DNA from: a virus
Length of the DNA: 44,198 nucleotides
Direction: 5' to 3' (one strand)
IMG/VR virus record: IMGVR_UViG_3300020222_001393
Location: 1 to 44,198 of that record
The stretch's first letter is position 1; each line of letters starts with the position of its first letter. Made by a program: the position numbers and the translations under genes. Positions 1 to 8,039 of the stretch are shown here, piece by piece. Under the pieces are notes generated by a model. It ran no database searches. It was not told where the DNA came from and saw only the letters and a program-made list of their open reading frames with translations.

Positions 1-252
1 TTAAGTTTGGTGTTCCCTCAAGACCAAAAGAAGTCGTTGCATATCCTGCTGTTGATGCATATCCTGCTGTTGATGCAGTTCCCGAAAGTGGACCACTAAA
101 ACTCGTAGCAGTAACGACACCAACATTTAAGTTTGGTGTTCCCTCAAGACCAAAAGAAGTCGTTGCATATCCTGCTGTTGATGCATATCCTGCTGTTGAT
201 GCAGTTCCCGAAAGTGGACCACTAAAACTCGTAGCAGTAACGACACCAACAT
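1..252. repeat. Two identical 126-bp tandem direct repeats
   Basis: Bases 1-126 and 127-252 are identical and in frame with the overlying gene (42 codons each). Inside each unit an 18-bp unit encoding a six-residue STAGYA-type repeat occurs twice. The array may continue beyond the left edge. Confidence 0.95.
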
Positions 253-313
253 TCAAATTACTTGTTGGATTTATACTTGGTACAAATCCTGCTAAGTTAG
301 AAGCCTTAGACAT
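1..313 (-). CDS. Tail-fibre-like repeat protein, 3' part beyond window
   Basis: An ATG at 313 opens a frame that stays open to the left edge, giving 104 visible codons. The protein starts MSKASNLAGFVPSINPTSNL and then consists of a 42-residue unit containing VGVVTATSFSGPLSG and FGLEGTPNLN, present twice without change. The same VTATSF / GTPNxxVGV wording occurs in the fibre genes at 2421-3860 and 5275-6501, so this is very likely another trimeric fibre or structural protein. A late promoter lies 20 bases upstream. The gene is truncated by the window edge, so total length and C-terminal domain are unknown. Confidence 0.75.
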   Translation of the reverse strand, partial: MSKASNLAGFVPSINPTSNLNVGVVTATSFSGPLSGTASTAGYASTAGYATTSFGLEGTPNLNVGVVTATSFSGPLSGTASTAGYASTAGYATTSFGLEGTPNL

Positions 314-333
314 CTTTATGATTACTTTTTAGG

Positions 334-341
334 TATTTATG
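334..341 (-). promoter_or_regulatory. T4-type late promoter CATAAATA
   Basis: Minus-strand CATAAATA lies 20 bases upstream of the ATG at 313 and next to the stop codon of the preceding gene (345). It fits the NATAAATA late promoter of T4-like cyanophages. Confidence 0.65.
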
Positions 342-344
342 TGA

Positions 345-2405
345 TTACTTATTGGGGAATGCTCTGGTTGGTGGTGTAAATGTTGTTGTGTATCTTGCAA
401 ATCCATTTGTGACTCTTAGATCGTCTATGTAACCGTTAAGATATCCAGATGCAATAGAATCTCCAGCAGTTCCAATCCACCAGAAATTCTGAGTTCCTAA
501 CACATTAGCAGTCGATGTATGAGTTCCATTTGACACACCATCAACATAGAGAGTAATTGTAGAACCTGAACGAACCAGTGCTATATGTTGCCAGTTTCCA
601 TAGGAAATGCTGGTTGTACTATTGATAACTGGAAATGTACCGTTAAATGCAATATTATACTTATTTGCAGTTCCACTTGCGTGAGAAGCAAATATTCCAA
701 AACCACCATTAGTTGTATATGTACTATAGTTGTTTACAATACAGGGAAAAGAAGTGATAGTTGATGTTACATTTACCCAACATTCAATCGTAAAATTTGT
801 AGGGAAATTAAGTTGTGGGGTATATGCAATTATTAAGTAGTCTCCACTACCATCAAATGCCATAGAACCAGTACCATACTTTTTAGTTGAGGTATTGATT
901 TGTGCATTACCTACAGTTTCCACATTATTCATCATGGCATTATCAAAGATACCAGCATTTGTTCCATTTAAAAGTAGACTGGTATTTGTAATGTTTGTAA
1001 GTGGTGCTGTGGGTACTGTTATTGTTGTTTGAGTTGGATCATAAACTGCAGTTCCCTTTACCAATCTTAAATTTGAAACATATCCATTTAATTTACCTCC
1101 AGGCAAATATCTATCTGTTCCAACGGTAATTGCATCAGAACTATTGCTGTATGAACTAGAATTTGTAATTGTTCCTGTTCTAGTCCCATTCTGGAAAATG
1201 GAAACTGTGCTTCCACTTTTAACAAGAACGCAATGTACCCAAGAATAAGTTGGTATTGTTACTCCTGTACTGAATAATCTTGAGTCGCCTGGAGTATTTA
1301 CTGTCAATGCATTACTATAAATTTGAAAAGCCCATCCGGGAGTCCAAGAAGGATCTCCATTGTTTGGTGCTTTATTGACCAATCCTACATTATTTCCTTG
1401 ATTTCCATTTAACCAAACCCAACATTCAACAGTAAAATTCCCAACCCAAATATCAAGAGCAGTGTTGTGAGAAATACTTAAGTAATCTCCACTTCCAAAG
1501 CCAAGAGAAAGAAAATGCAAACTTCCACCAACAGTGCTTGAATTGTATGAAGATGTTGGAGAGAATGGACTAAACTTTTGAACACTTACATTACCTGCAG
1601 GAGTAAGTGTAAAGTTATTAGTGCTATTATCTTTAAATCTATTTGATTGACAAGTGAGTAATGATGTTCCCGAGATTGCTGTAAGTGGTGCTGTTGGAGG
1701 TGTGAAGTTTGTTGTATAGAGTGCAGTTCCTTTGAGGATTCGTAGGTTTGAGATGAAACCATTAAGGTTGTTAGTGGTAGGACTTAAATCATTACCTCCA
1801 AAATACCAAGTGCCCGATGTTGTAGTATAATTTGTTGCATCAGTCCCGCTTGCAGACTGAACTCCATCTACATAAAGTTTAACATTATTGCTACTATCAC
1901 GAACAATTGCACAATGGTGCCAAGAATTATCTGTAACTAATGATGTGGAAACTATTGTTGAACTTCCAACATATCTTAAAGCACCAATTAAAGTTGAATC
2001 ATATCCTCCAGTTGTAATATGTAGAGTTCCAATTGCACTTCTTCCACCCAGAAAAAATTTATTATTATTTGAAGGACCATTAACCCAAAATTCAATCGTA
2101 AATGCACCAGTTCCAAATGCAAAATTAGAATTATTAGAAAAACTTAAATAATCTCCACTTCCATCAAAATAATTACTCCAATTATCTCCAAAAGGAGTCA
2201 AAGTTCCTTGAGTTGTATTGCCGTTTCTGGTAATTGTAAAGTTATTACTACTACTATCCGTGAAAGTATTATTTTGTGCTCCATTGGTTCCATCACCGTG
2301 CAGAAGCATTGTCACATAATTGAAATACTCATCAGATATCTCAGTAGCACCACCAAACCTTGATAAACCACCACCAAATCCGGATAAACCTAATAAAGGA
2401 CTCAT
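345..2405 (-). CDS. Triple LamG/concanavalin A-like domain structural protein
   Basis: A 686-residue protein of three similar beta-sandwich modules at about residues 33-240, 255-470 and 480-680. Each has a variant of DNSxNNFTxTxxGN near its start, an FDGSGDYL or GSGDYLSIS strand, a FTIECWV strand, and ends with a (L)RxxxGTAxYTxxFTPPTxP segment. This pattern is the LamG-like jelly roll (Laminin_G_3), a carbohydrate- or protein-binding fold common in marine phage adhesins. A good ribosome site (AGGAG) precedes the ATG. Its position among fibre genes points to a virion surface adhesin; the ligand cannot be told from sequence. Confidence 0.8.
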   Translation of the reverse strand: MSPLLGLSGFGGGLSRFGGATEISDEYFNYVTMLLHGDGTNGAQNNTFTDSSSNNFTITRNGNTTQGTLTPFGDNWSNYFDGSGDYLSFSNNSNFAFGTGAFTIEFWVNGPSNNNKFFLGGRSAIGTLHITTGGYDSTLIGALRYVGSSTIVSTSLVTDNSWHHCAIVRDSSNNVKLYVDGVQSASGTDATNYTTTSGTWYFGGNDLSPTTNNLNGFISNLRILKGTALYTTNFTPPTAPLTAISGTSLLTCQSNRFKDNSTNNFTLTPAGNVSVQKFSPFSPTSSYNSSTVGGSLHFLSLGFGSGDYLSISHNTALDIWVGNFTVECWVWLNGNQGNNVGLVNKAPNNGDPSWTPGWAFQIYSNALTVNTPGDSRLFSTGVTIPTYSWVHCVLVKSGSTVSIFQNGTRTGTITNSSSYSNSSDAITVGTDRYLPGGKLNGYVSNLRLVKGTAVYDPTQTTITVPTAPLTNITNTSLLLNGTNAGIFDNAMMNNVETVGNAQINTSTKKYGTGSMAFDGSGDYLIIAYTPQLNFPTNFTIECWVNVTSTITSFPCIVNNYSTYTTNGGFGIFASHASGTANKYNIAFNGTFPVINSTTSISYGNWQHIALVRSGSTITLYVDGVSNGTHTSTANVLGTQNFWWIGTAGDSIASGYLNGYIDDLRVTNGFARYTTTFTPPTRAFPNK

Positions 2406-2420
2406 TTTCTTATTCTCCTA

Positions 2421-3860
2421 TCAAGCAAAGTTATTGACAGAACCTAACACAGTATATGTTGCTGATGCTGTTTTGATAATTTGTAGTGAGTAAACATCAT
2501 TACCACCTGTACCACCTGTTGATGGGTCAGTTCCACCTAACCACTTAACATCATTATAAGAACCATCAATGTTGATACACGTTGAGTATCCAGCAGCTGC
2601 AGCAGTTGTGATAATCGTTACTGCAGAAGTTTCACCTACTGCCATCTGAGTATTGATACCAACAGATGATGTTATATTTGGTGTTGATGTAGTAGTTTCT
2701 ATTATTGTAAAGAAGTGAACCATTCCATTATCCAAATTAATGTTTGAATTATTACTTAATTTTCCCGTAACAATATTAACTCCTTCTCTTAACAGATTAC
2801 TTAAATCAAGACCACCAGAGATTGTTGAGATTCCAGAGGTTACTCTAAGACCTCCAGCAGCAACACTAACACCACCACCAACGACCACAACTCCACTACG
2901 AGCAGTTACAAGTCCAATCGAATCTACGTTAGTAACATCTTCATACGTCAGAGTTCCTGCGATACTTACGTTACCACTTACCGATACACTCGTAGCAGTT
3001 ACAACTCCAACAGTAACATTAGGAGTTCCACTAAGACCTGTTGCATTTCCTGTTAAGTTTCCAACAAAACTTGAAGCCGTTGCAACACCAACAGTAACAT
3101 TAGGAGTTCCACTTAATCCAAATGAAGTTGTTGCAAAAGAAACTGATGAGATGCCAGTGATTCCTGATCCATCACCAACAAAACTTGTGGCGGTTAAGAT
3201 TCCACCAACAGATGCATTATTTACAACCGTTAAATTTGTTGCATAATCACCCAAAGTATAAAGTGTTGTCTGAAGATAAGTAATTCCCTCAACAACATCA
3301 CCATTTTGTGCAGGAACTGTTAAATCAAATGATGTTCCATTTGTTGCTGTATAGTCAGTTCCATCAACCAATTTAACTCCATTTTGATACACTTCAAAGT
3401 ATCCTGGAGTATAGTTACTGGTGAAAGTAAAGGTTGTTTGAACTCCAGTTGGATTATATTCCTGTCTTGCGAAAATATTACCACTATTCGGTGCATCTAC
3501 AGGAACAGCAGGTCCTAAAGATACAATAGAACAATCTAAACCACTACTTGGTGCAGTCGTAAAGACAATCGTAGATCCTGCAACATAATAATCGGTAATT
3601 GGTTCTTGAACAATACCACCCAAAACTACACGAAGTTGTTGTGAGTTTGCTGGAGAGATAGATGTTCCAGATGCTGTTAATGAAAAATTGTCAGTAGATC
3701 CATTAAAAGAACCAGAAATATCATCAAGAATTGTAATCTGACTTGATGATGAAGGAGTGTAACTTTTCCAAACAACTCCATCCCACTGATAAGAGAAACC
3801 AGATGTAGTATCAGTATAAACTTGATTCAGTGTTGGTGAATCAGGGAAATTTAGAGCCAT
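2421..3860 (-). CDS. Repeat-rich tail fibre protein
   Basis: A 479-residue protein. The N-terminus (MALNFPDSPTLNQVYTD, then YQWDGVVWKSY) is a typical marine phage fibre head, followed by beta-rich modules with a FEVYQNGVKLVDGTDYTAT segment (about 150-200). Residues around 220-340 repeat GLSGTPNVTVGVxTATSFVG and include TLTYEDVTNVDSIG, also found almost unchanged in the gene at 5275-6501. The C-terminal 100 residues resemble a globular beta domain. There is no S74 autoprotease end. Late promoter at 3879-3886. Probably a trimeric fibre or adhesin; exact place on the virion unknown. Confidence 0.75.
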   Translation of the reverse strand: MALNFPDSPTLNQVYTDTTSGFSYQWDGVVWKSYTPSSSSQITILDDISGSFNGSTDNFSLTASGTSISPANSQQLRVVLGGIVQEPITDYYVAGSTIVFTTAPSSGLDCSIVSLGPAVPVDAPNSGNIFARQEYNPTGVQTTFTFTSNYTPGYFEVYQNGVKLVDGTDYTATNGTSFDLTVPAQNGDVVEGITYLQTTLYTLGDYATNLTVVNNASVGGILTATSFVGDGSGITGISSVSFATTSFGLSGTPNVTVGVATASSFVGNLTGNATGLSGTPNVTVGVVTATSVSVSGNVSIAGTLTYEDVTNVDSIGLVTARSGVVVVGGGVSVAAGGLRVTSGISTISGGLDLSNLLREGVNIVTGKLSNNSNINLDNGMVHFFTIIETTTSTPNITSSVGINTQMAVGETSAVTIITTAAAAGYSTCINIDGSYNDVKWLGGTDPSTGGTGGNDVYSLQIIKTASATYTVLGSVNNFA

Positions 3861-3878
3861 CTTATTGTTCTTTTTAGG

Positions 3879-3886
3879 TATTTATG
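3879..3886 (-). promoter_or_regulatory. T4-type late promoter CATAAATA
   Basis: Minus-strand CATAAATA 18 bases upstream of the ATG at 3860. It overlaps the TAA stop of the upstream gene (3882-3884). Confidence 0.65.
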
Positions 3887-4259
3887 TTGTTGGTTGTTCT
3901 ATTAGATTCCAATTTTGAGTATCTTCATTCCAATTATAAAAGTTCTCATCATCGGGTATTGGTACTGGAGGTTCCCACTGGCCTATAGATTCATTTAAAG
4001 TCCAAGATGGATATGGTTGAGGGGAAATGAACATATCAAGGTCTTCTCTGTAAGTATCACCAAGACCTGCATACTTGTTTCTAAAGTTTCCACGATATGA
4101 AGTTCTTATCCATCTACGATCTGCTCCATGATGAGTATGAAGATGGTTTACACCAAGTTCTTCTACTTCATTACCATTCTCATCGGTGATAATCTCATTG
4201 TCCATATAGACAACATAGATTACTTCATTGTTCTCGTTGAGTTCTGCGTAGTGTGCCAT
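3882..4259 (-). CDS. Conserved small cyanophage protein (copy 1), fibre-associated
   Basis: A 125-residue protein beginning MAHYAELNENNEVIYVVYMD with a WIRTSYRGNFRNKYAGLGDTY core and a PQPYPSWTLNE..WEPPVPIPDDENFYNWNEDTQNW tail. This is a family often seen beside fibre genes of cyanophages and other marine myoviruses; the function is not known to me. A second, diverged copy lies at 8767-9135. Both copies sit directly downstream of a glycine-rich adhesin, which suggests a partner, chaperone or capping role (inference). A weak late-promoter-like TATAAATC lies at 4269-4276. Confidence 0.75.
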   Translation of the reverse strand: MAHYAELNENNEVIYVVYMDNEIITDENGNEVEELGVNHLHTHHGADRRWIRTSYRGNFRNKYAGLGDTYREDLDMFISPQPYPSWTLNESIGQWEPPVPIPDDENFYNWNEDTQNWNLIEQPTT

Positions 4260-4271
4260 GAGTTTTTAGAT

Positions 4272-5273
4272 TTATATAGGATATCTGATTGCTACTATAC
4301 CAGATCCCCCAGCACCTCCACGTCCACCGGAAGCATTTGTTCCAGCTCCTCCACCACCGCCAGTATTGGCACTAGCGGCAGGGCCATTAGGACCTATTCC
4401 AGGAGCACCACCTCCAGCTCCACCTGGAGATTCAATATTATTTCCTCCAAAAGAAGGACCGCCGCCGCCTCCACCAGAAAAATAACGACCTGGTGCAGGG
4501 CCTTGAGTTCCATAATTAAATGGAATCCAAGTAATTGGAGAACCTATACCACCATTACCTCCTTGAGCAGGTCTACCGGGTGTTCCTGTACCACCTACAC
4601 CACCAGCACCGCCTCCTCCACCTCCTGAGTTATCGCCTCCAGTAGCTGCAGGGCCTCCATTGTTTCCTTGTGGAGGAGAAACAGGAGGACTATTTCCAGC
4701 ACCTCCAGCGTTAGCAGTTCCGGGTCCACCTTGACCACCTCCACCAGATCCTCCTGGTCTTGCTTGTCCAGGAGCTCCTGGTCTTCCTCCTCCACCTCCT
4801 CCACCAGCAGAAATTATTGTTGAAAATATTGAAGGATTTCCATTATTACCCCAGGTTGCTGGACCTGAACCACCTCCTCCAATTGTAATTGGATAAGTAG
4901 TTGCAGTAATAGGAAATCCTGTTCCTGTTCTAAATCCTCCTCCGCCTCCTCCACCTCCCGCATCTCCGCCAGCTGAACCACCACCAGCAACTACAAGATA
5001 CTCAACAGTTCCTGGTCCTGCGTTAGAAACCACAAAAGAACCTGGAGATGTAAAGACGTGAATTCTAAATCCACCAGAATCAATTATAGTTCCACCAGTA
5101 GCACTTATAACAGAACTCTTATTCTGCAGATTACTCATCGAAATCTGACCAGAAGGAACTCCAGCAAGACCTCTAAATGGTGCAGAACCAAGATTTGCTT
5201 GAGTTGATGTAGGTGAAACTCCTAACTCAGCATTTACCTGAGAAAATGCAATCTGACCTGAAGGTGTTGGCAT
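4272..5273 (-). CDS. Glycine-rich tail adhesin
   Basis: A 333-residue protein. Residues 1-50 (MPTPSGQIAFSQVNAELGVS and FRGLAGVPSGQISMSNL) are a phage fibre N-terminus. Residues about 60-90 form a beta region, and from about 95 the chain is dominated by long glycine runs with GGGGSG and PGAPGQ turns, ending GGSGIVAIRYPI. This resembles glycine-rich receptor-binding tips of T-even phages, built of polyglycine II helices. GAGGAG precedes the ATG at good spacing. It adjoins the S74 fibre upstream and the small MAH protein downstream. Confidence 0.75.
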   Translation of the reverse strand: MPTPSGQIAFSQVNAELGVSPTSTQANLGSAPFRGLAGVPSGQISMSNLQNKSSVISATGGTIIDSGGFRIHVFTSPGSFVVSNAGPGTVEYLVVAGGGSAGGDAGGGGGGGGFRTGTGFPITATTYPITIGGGGSGPATWGNNGNPSIFSTIISAGGGGGGGRPGAPGQARPGGSGGGGQGGPGTANAGGAGNSPPVSPPQGNNGGPAATGGDNSGGGGGGAGGVGGTGTPGRPAQGGNGGIGSPITWIPFNYGTQGPAPGRYFSGGGGGGPSFGGNNIESPGGAGGGAPGIGPNGPAASANTGGGGGAGTNASGGRGGAGGSGIVAIRYPI

Positions 5274-5274
5274 A

Positions 5275-6501
5275 TCACTTCTCCTCTAATCTTGCTTTTA
5301 GTTCATCGATTTGATGTTGTTGGTCCTTAACTGCTTCAATCAGAAGTGCAACCAGTTTCTCATATCTAACTGCCTTATATCCATTCTCACGAGTTGCAAC
5401 AACTTCTGGGAGAACTTTCTCAACATCTTGAGCAATTACACCAACTTCAGTTTCTCTTACAAAGTATCCATCAACCTCTTTATCTTTCAGATATTCTTCA
5501 TTCCACTTATAAGTAACACCAGAAATCTCCATCAGTTTTTTGATGGGTTCTGAGATTGGTTCAATATCTTTCTTTAATCTGATGTCTGATGAATAGAATG
5601 CAGTGATGTCTCCTGTTGCATAGATTGCTCCTGCTCCAGGGTTTGCTATGGTTCCTACAGAGAAACCACCTGAATTTGATATTCTACATCTTTCTGTTGG
5701 ACTTGATGCCCCGTCGGCCGTTGTCGAAAATACAAGTCTTCCCGGCATATCATTATCGCCAGGGGTGCCGTCTACCGCAGCCTGAATTGCAGCAGCAACT
5801 ACAAACTCATTACCGTCTGCTCCTGAGAAATCAACAGTCCCAATGCCGTCACCACTTTGCAAGATTGTGTAATCGGTATTGGACGTACCTCGCGTAGCCG
5901 AAAGCTCTAAAAGTGCTCCGCCTGCACCAACTGATGTATGGCGTGTAATTTGAGCAGCACCGTTCACCCCGCTAGCACTTATAGCAAACGTCGGTGTAAC
6001 GCTGTTTTTGTTGCTAGGGACAGTAGACGTGCCAAATAATGCCCTTCCGGAACTATCAACCCTAACTCTCTCACTACCACCAGTAAGAATCGTAAAAGCA
6101 TTAGAAGCAGGAGAACTAATCGTGGTTCCTGTTCCTAATTGAATCGTATTTGCTGTTGGTCCAAGAACAATACCAGCACGAGCAGTTACAATACCAATTG
6201 AATCTACATTGGTTACATCTTCGTAGGTTAATGTTCCTGCGATACTTACGTTACCACCGACATTTACATTACCACTAATCGAAGCTCCAGTGGCAGTAAT
6301 GAATCCTACAGTAATATTAGGAGTTCCTGTGAGTCCATAGGCCGTTCCTGCTACCGTTGCAGTGGATGCAGTTCCCGTTAAAGGTCCAACAAAACTACTT
6401 GCAGTAACAACACCAGTAGCATTTACTCCACCATAAACTGTTAAGTCTCCTACGGTGGATAACCCCACACCACCCAATAATTGTGCCTTTGTGACTGACA
6501 T
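5275..6501 (-). CDS. Tail fibre with C-terminal S74 autoprocessing chaperone
   Basis: A 408-residue protein. The N-terminal third has fibre repeats (TGVVTASSFVGPLTG, TLTYEDVTNVDSIG), the middle has GGSERVRVDSSGRALFGT and a block of different base composition, and residues about 300-408 are an intramolecular chaperone of peptidase family S74. The S74 catalytic serine-lysine pair is visible as SDIRLKKDI (Ser305, Lys310), followed by GVIAQDVEKVLPEVV and a C-terminal coiled coil. S74 domains trimerise the fibre and then cut themselves off. A late promoter variant TCTAAATA lies 24 bases upstream; no clear ribosome site. Confidence 0.85.
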   Translation of the reverse strand: MSVTKAQLLGGVGLSTVGDLTVYGGVNATGVVTASSFVGPLTGTASTATVAGTAYGLTGTPNITVGFITATGASISGNVNVGGNVSIAGTLTYEDVTNVDSIGIVTARAGIVLGPTANTIQLGTGTTISSPASNAFTILTGGSERVRVDSSGRALFGTSTVPSNKNSVTPTFAISASGVNGAAQITRHTSVGAGGALLELSATRGTSNTDYTILQSGDGIGTVDFSGADGNEFVVAAAIQAAVDGTPGDNDMPGRLVFSTTADGASSPTERCRISNSGGFSVGTIANPGAGAIYATGDITAFYSSDIRLKKDIEPISEPIKKLMEISGVTYKWNEEYLKDKEVDGYFVRETEVGVIAQDVEKVLPEVVATRENGYKAVRYEKLVALLIEAVKDQQHQIDELKARLEEK

Positions 6502-6525
6502 TATAGGTCTTATAGTTCTTTTACT

Positions 6526-6533
6526 TATTTAGA
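6526..6533 (-). promoter_or_regulatory. Late promoter variant TCTAAATA
   Basis: Minus-strand TCTAAATA 24 bases upstream of the ATG at 6501, at the same distance as the NATAAATA boxes of neighbouring genes. Confidence 0.5.
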
Positions 6534-6537
6534 CATC

Positions 6538-7257
6538 TCATATATCTTCCACTTTAATAATGTCCTTATATCTTTTTGATTTTCCACAACTAACTAATCT
6601 AACAGATGATTTAGGATAACCATTCTTTTTACAAAATTGTGGAATGGTATCTATAAAAGTTCTTCCATCTAATAGAGTAAATTTGTAAACCTTAGCTTGT
6701 TTTCTAAGTTTATTTCTTGTCTCTTCTGTAACAACTCTACCCTTATTTCTTTCACTTATCTTTTTGCGATGTTCTTCTGACTTAGGGACTCCCTTGTGTG
6801 TTTCGCTTATTTTCTTTCTATTTTCTTCAGTATGAGTTTTACCATACATAGGATTTTTTTCTTTTATAAATCTACCTTTCATAACTTGTCTTTGCTTCTC
6901 TCTTGTTTCTTCCGAAGGAGAAACACCGTAAAGAGGATGCTTTTCACCCATTCGGGATAATGCTATTTTTTTACGTTGTTCTGGAGTAGGTTTATATCCC
7001 ACTGGACCTTCTCCACCATCACTCAGATTTCTTAATATTCCAGTATTTAAATCTTTTCTGCCGAACATTAAAATATAAAGTTTCTCCAACTCATATGACT
7101 CCACTTCACTTAAGTTAGATTTGAGTATATGAATTCTTGATTTATCTTTAGGTGCTTTAATCCTATGATTAGCATAGGCATATGCTCTCCCCTTAGTTCC
7201 TTTTCCAATATAATATGGACTATAATCTTCCCGTAAATACGAGTAAACGTAATACAT
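6538..7257 (-). CDS. GIY-YIG homing endonuclease with NUMOD3 repeats
   Basis: About 239 residues from the ATG at 7257. The N-terminus YYVYSYLRED..PYYIGKGTKGRAY is the GIY-YIG nuclease core, with the first motif degenerate (YVY) and YIG intact. The central part has repeated NUMOD3 DNA-binding motifs (KKIALSRMGEKHPLYG, KNPMYGKTHTEE, EEHRKKISERNKG), and the C-terminus resembles a NUMOD1/helix-turn-helix unit (IPQFCKKNGYPKSSVR). This architecture matches free-standing phage homing endonucleases of the Seg/I-TevI group. A TTG 18 bases upstream could extend the frame but lies upstream of the predicted late start, so the ATG is preferred. The gene sits between a fibre gene and the oxygenase cassette. 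Confidence 0.85.
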   Translation of the reverse strand: MYYVYSYLREDYSPYYIGKGTKGRAYAYANHRIKAPKDKSRIHILKSNLSEVESYELEKLYILMFGRKDLNTGILRNLSDGGEGPVGYKPTPEQRKKIALSRMGEKHPLYGVSPSEETREKQRQVMKGRFIKEKNPMYGKTHTEENRKKISETHKGVPKSEEHRKKISERNKGRVVTEETRNKLRKQAKVYKFTLLDGRTFIDTIPQFCKKNGYPKSSVRLVSCGKSKRYKDIIKVEDI

Positions 7258-7278
7258 TTCTATAGTTGGGTGCAATAA

Positions 7279-7286
7279 TATTTATA
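7279..7286 (-). promoter_or_regulatory. Late promoter TATAAATA of the GIY-YIG gene
   Basis: Exact T4-type late promoter box 21 bases upstream of the ATG at 7257, within the loop of the 7264-7339 inverted repeat. Start of RNA expected near 7273. Confidence 0.7.
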
Positions 7287-7310
7287 CAAGAAAAGGAGCA
7301 TCTCTGCTCC
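7287..7310 (-). terminator. Rho-independent terminator of the oxygenase cassette
   Basis: Minus-strand stem GGAGCA / TGCTCC (7295-7310) followed by TTTTCTTG. It lies 47 bases after the stop of the oxygenase at 7357. Confidence 0.75.
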
Positions 7311-7356
7311 CTCTCTACCTGTGAAGATTGCACCCAACTCAGGCATCACTATTTAG

Positions 7357-8031
7357 TTATCGTGCCATATCGTTAGCACAGTGAGCTCTTAGACCATCTC
7401 TTAACACGTAGTGCATAAAAACTTGATGGTAGTAAAATTCTTTCATACCCAACCATTTACGAATCTTATTTCTTCTTTTCCCTGGCATAGGATCTCTCCA
7501 GTGACAAAGTTCACACCCTTTGTACAATAGACCATCACCAGGATTTAAAAATACTTCTTTCTCATTACCCTCCACATCAATCAATTTAAATCCCCATTTA
7601 TCCTTAAGATTGGTTCCAATATGAATACTCACTGAAATCTCACAAGAATCACGATCTGCGTGTTTCTTTAATTCCATAGAGGAAAAATAGTAACGATCGT
7701 AATAATATGTGGTAGAAAGTGGTTTTCCTATAATATTCTCAAGCCTCTTTTTTACTTTAAAGTATGCCTCTTTATATGGAGGATAATAATACCTTGCAAG
7801 AGAACCTTCTACTTGCATTTCTACAGGACTGTATGAGTATTTCTCAAGTTTCCCATAGTAGTTGAGTTGTCCTCTAACTTCAGGTACTTCACAATAAAGT
7901 TCCTTTGGATCAATAAGATCTCTAATCACCAAATATCCTTGTTTCTCAAAGATATTATTATCTGTCTTTGCTGTTCCACGATTGACCTTAACTTGCCAGT
8001 CAATCTGTTCTTGTGTCATTCCTTCTGCCAT
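7357..8031 (-). CDS. 2OG-Fe(II) oxygenase-like protein
   Basis: A 224-residue protein with a double-stranded beta-helix pattern. The likely iron ligands are H124 and D126 in LKKHADRDSC and H177 in GCELCHWRDP, preceded by the NPGDGLLYKG turn typical of viral and bacterial 2OG-Fe(II) dioxygenases. Such enzymes hydroxylate proteins, nucleic acids or small molecules; the substrate cannot be inferred. The arginine that would bind 2-oxoglutarate may be R211 in YVLRDG (uncertain). Ribosome site GAGGTGA precedes the ATG. It is the second gene of a two-oxygenase operon ended by the terminator at 7287-7310. Confidence 0.75.
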   Translation of the reverse strand: MAEGMTQEQIDWQVKVNRGTAKTDNNIFEKQGYLVIRDLIDPKELYCEVPEVRGQLNYYGKLEKYSYSPVEMQVEGSLARYYYPPYKEAYFKVKKRLENIIGKPLSTTYYYDRYYFSSMELKKHADRDSCEISVSIHIGTNLKDKWGFKLIDVEGNEKEVFLNPGDGLLYKGCELCHWRDPMPGKRRNKIRKWLGMKEFYYHQVFMHYVLRDGLRAHCANDMAR

Positions 8032-8039
8032 AATTCACC

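Larger units (their letters stand above)
7264..7339 (-). promoter_or_regulatory. Inverted repeat enclosing late promoter, before endonuclease start
   Basis: A perfect 13-bp inverted repeat (7264-7276 and 7327-7339; arms AGTTGGGTGCAAT / ATTGCACCCAACT) flanks a 50-base loop that holds a terminator hairpin and a TATAAATA late promoter. The 3' RNA arm ends six bases before the ATG at 7257, so long read-through RNA could hide the translation start, while RNA begun at the late promoter lacks the 5' arm. This is the same logic as known for I-TevI in T4. Confidence 0.7.

Noticed and set aside
2740-3246. Plus-strand open frame with PTVTLGVPL repeats
   Set aside because: It is the complement of the fibre repeat GTPNVTVGV; low-complexity shadow.
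4128-4628. Plus-strand frame opposite the MAH protein and glycine-rich adhesin
   Set aside because: Serine/threonine-rich low-complexity translation produced by complementing glycine codons.
7258-7275. TTG start extending the GIY-YIG protein by six residues
   Set aside because: Located upstream of the predicted late RNA start and without ribosome site; the following ATG begins at the conserved domain.
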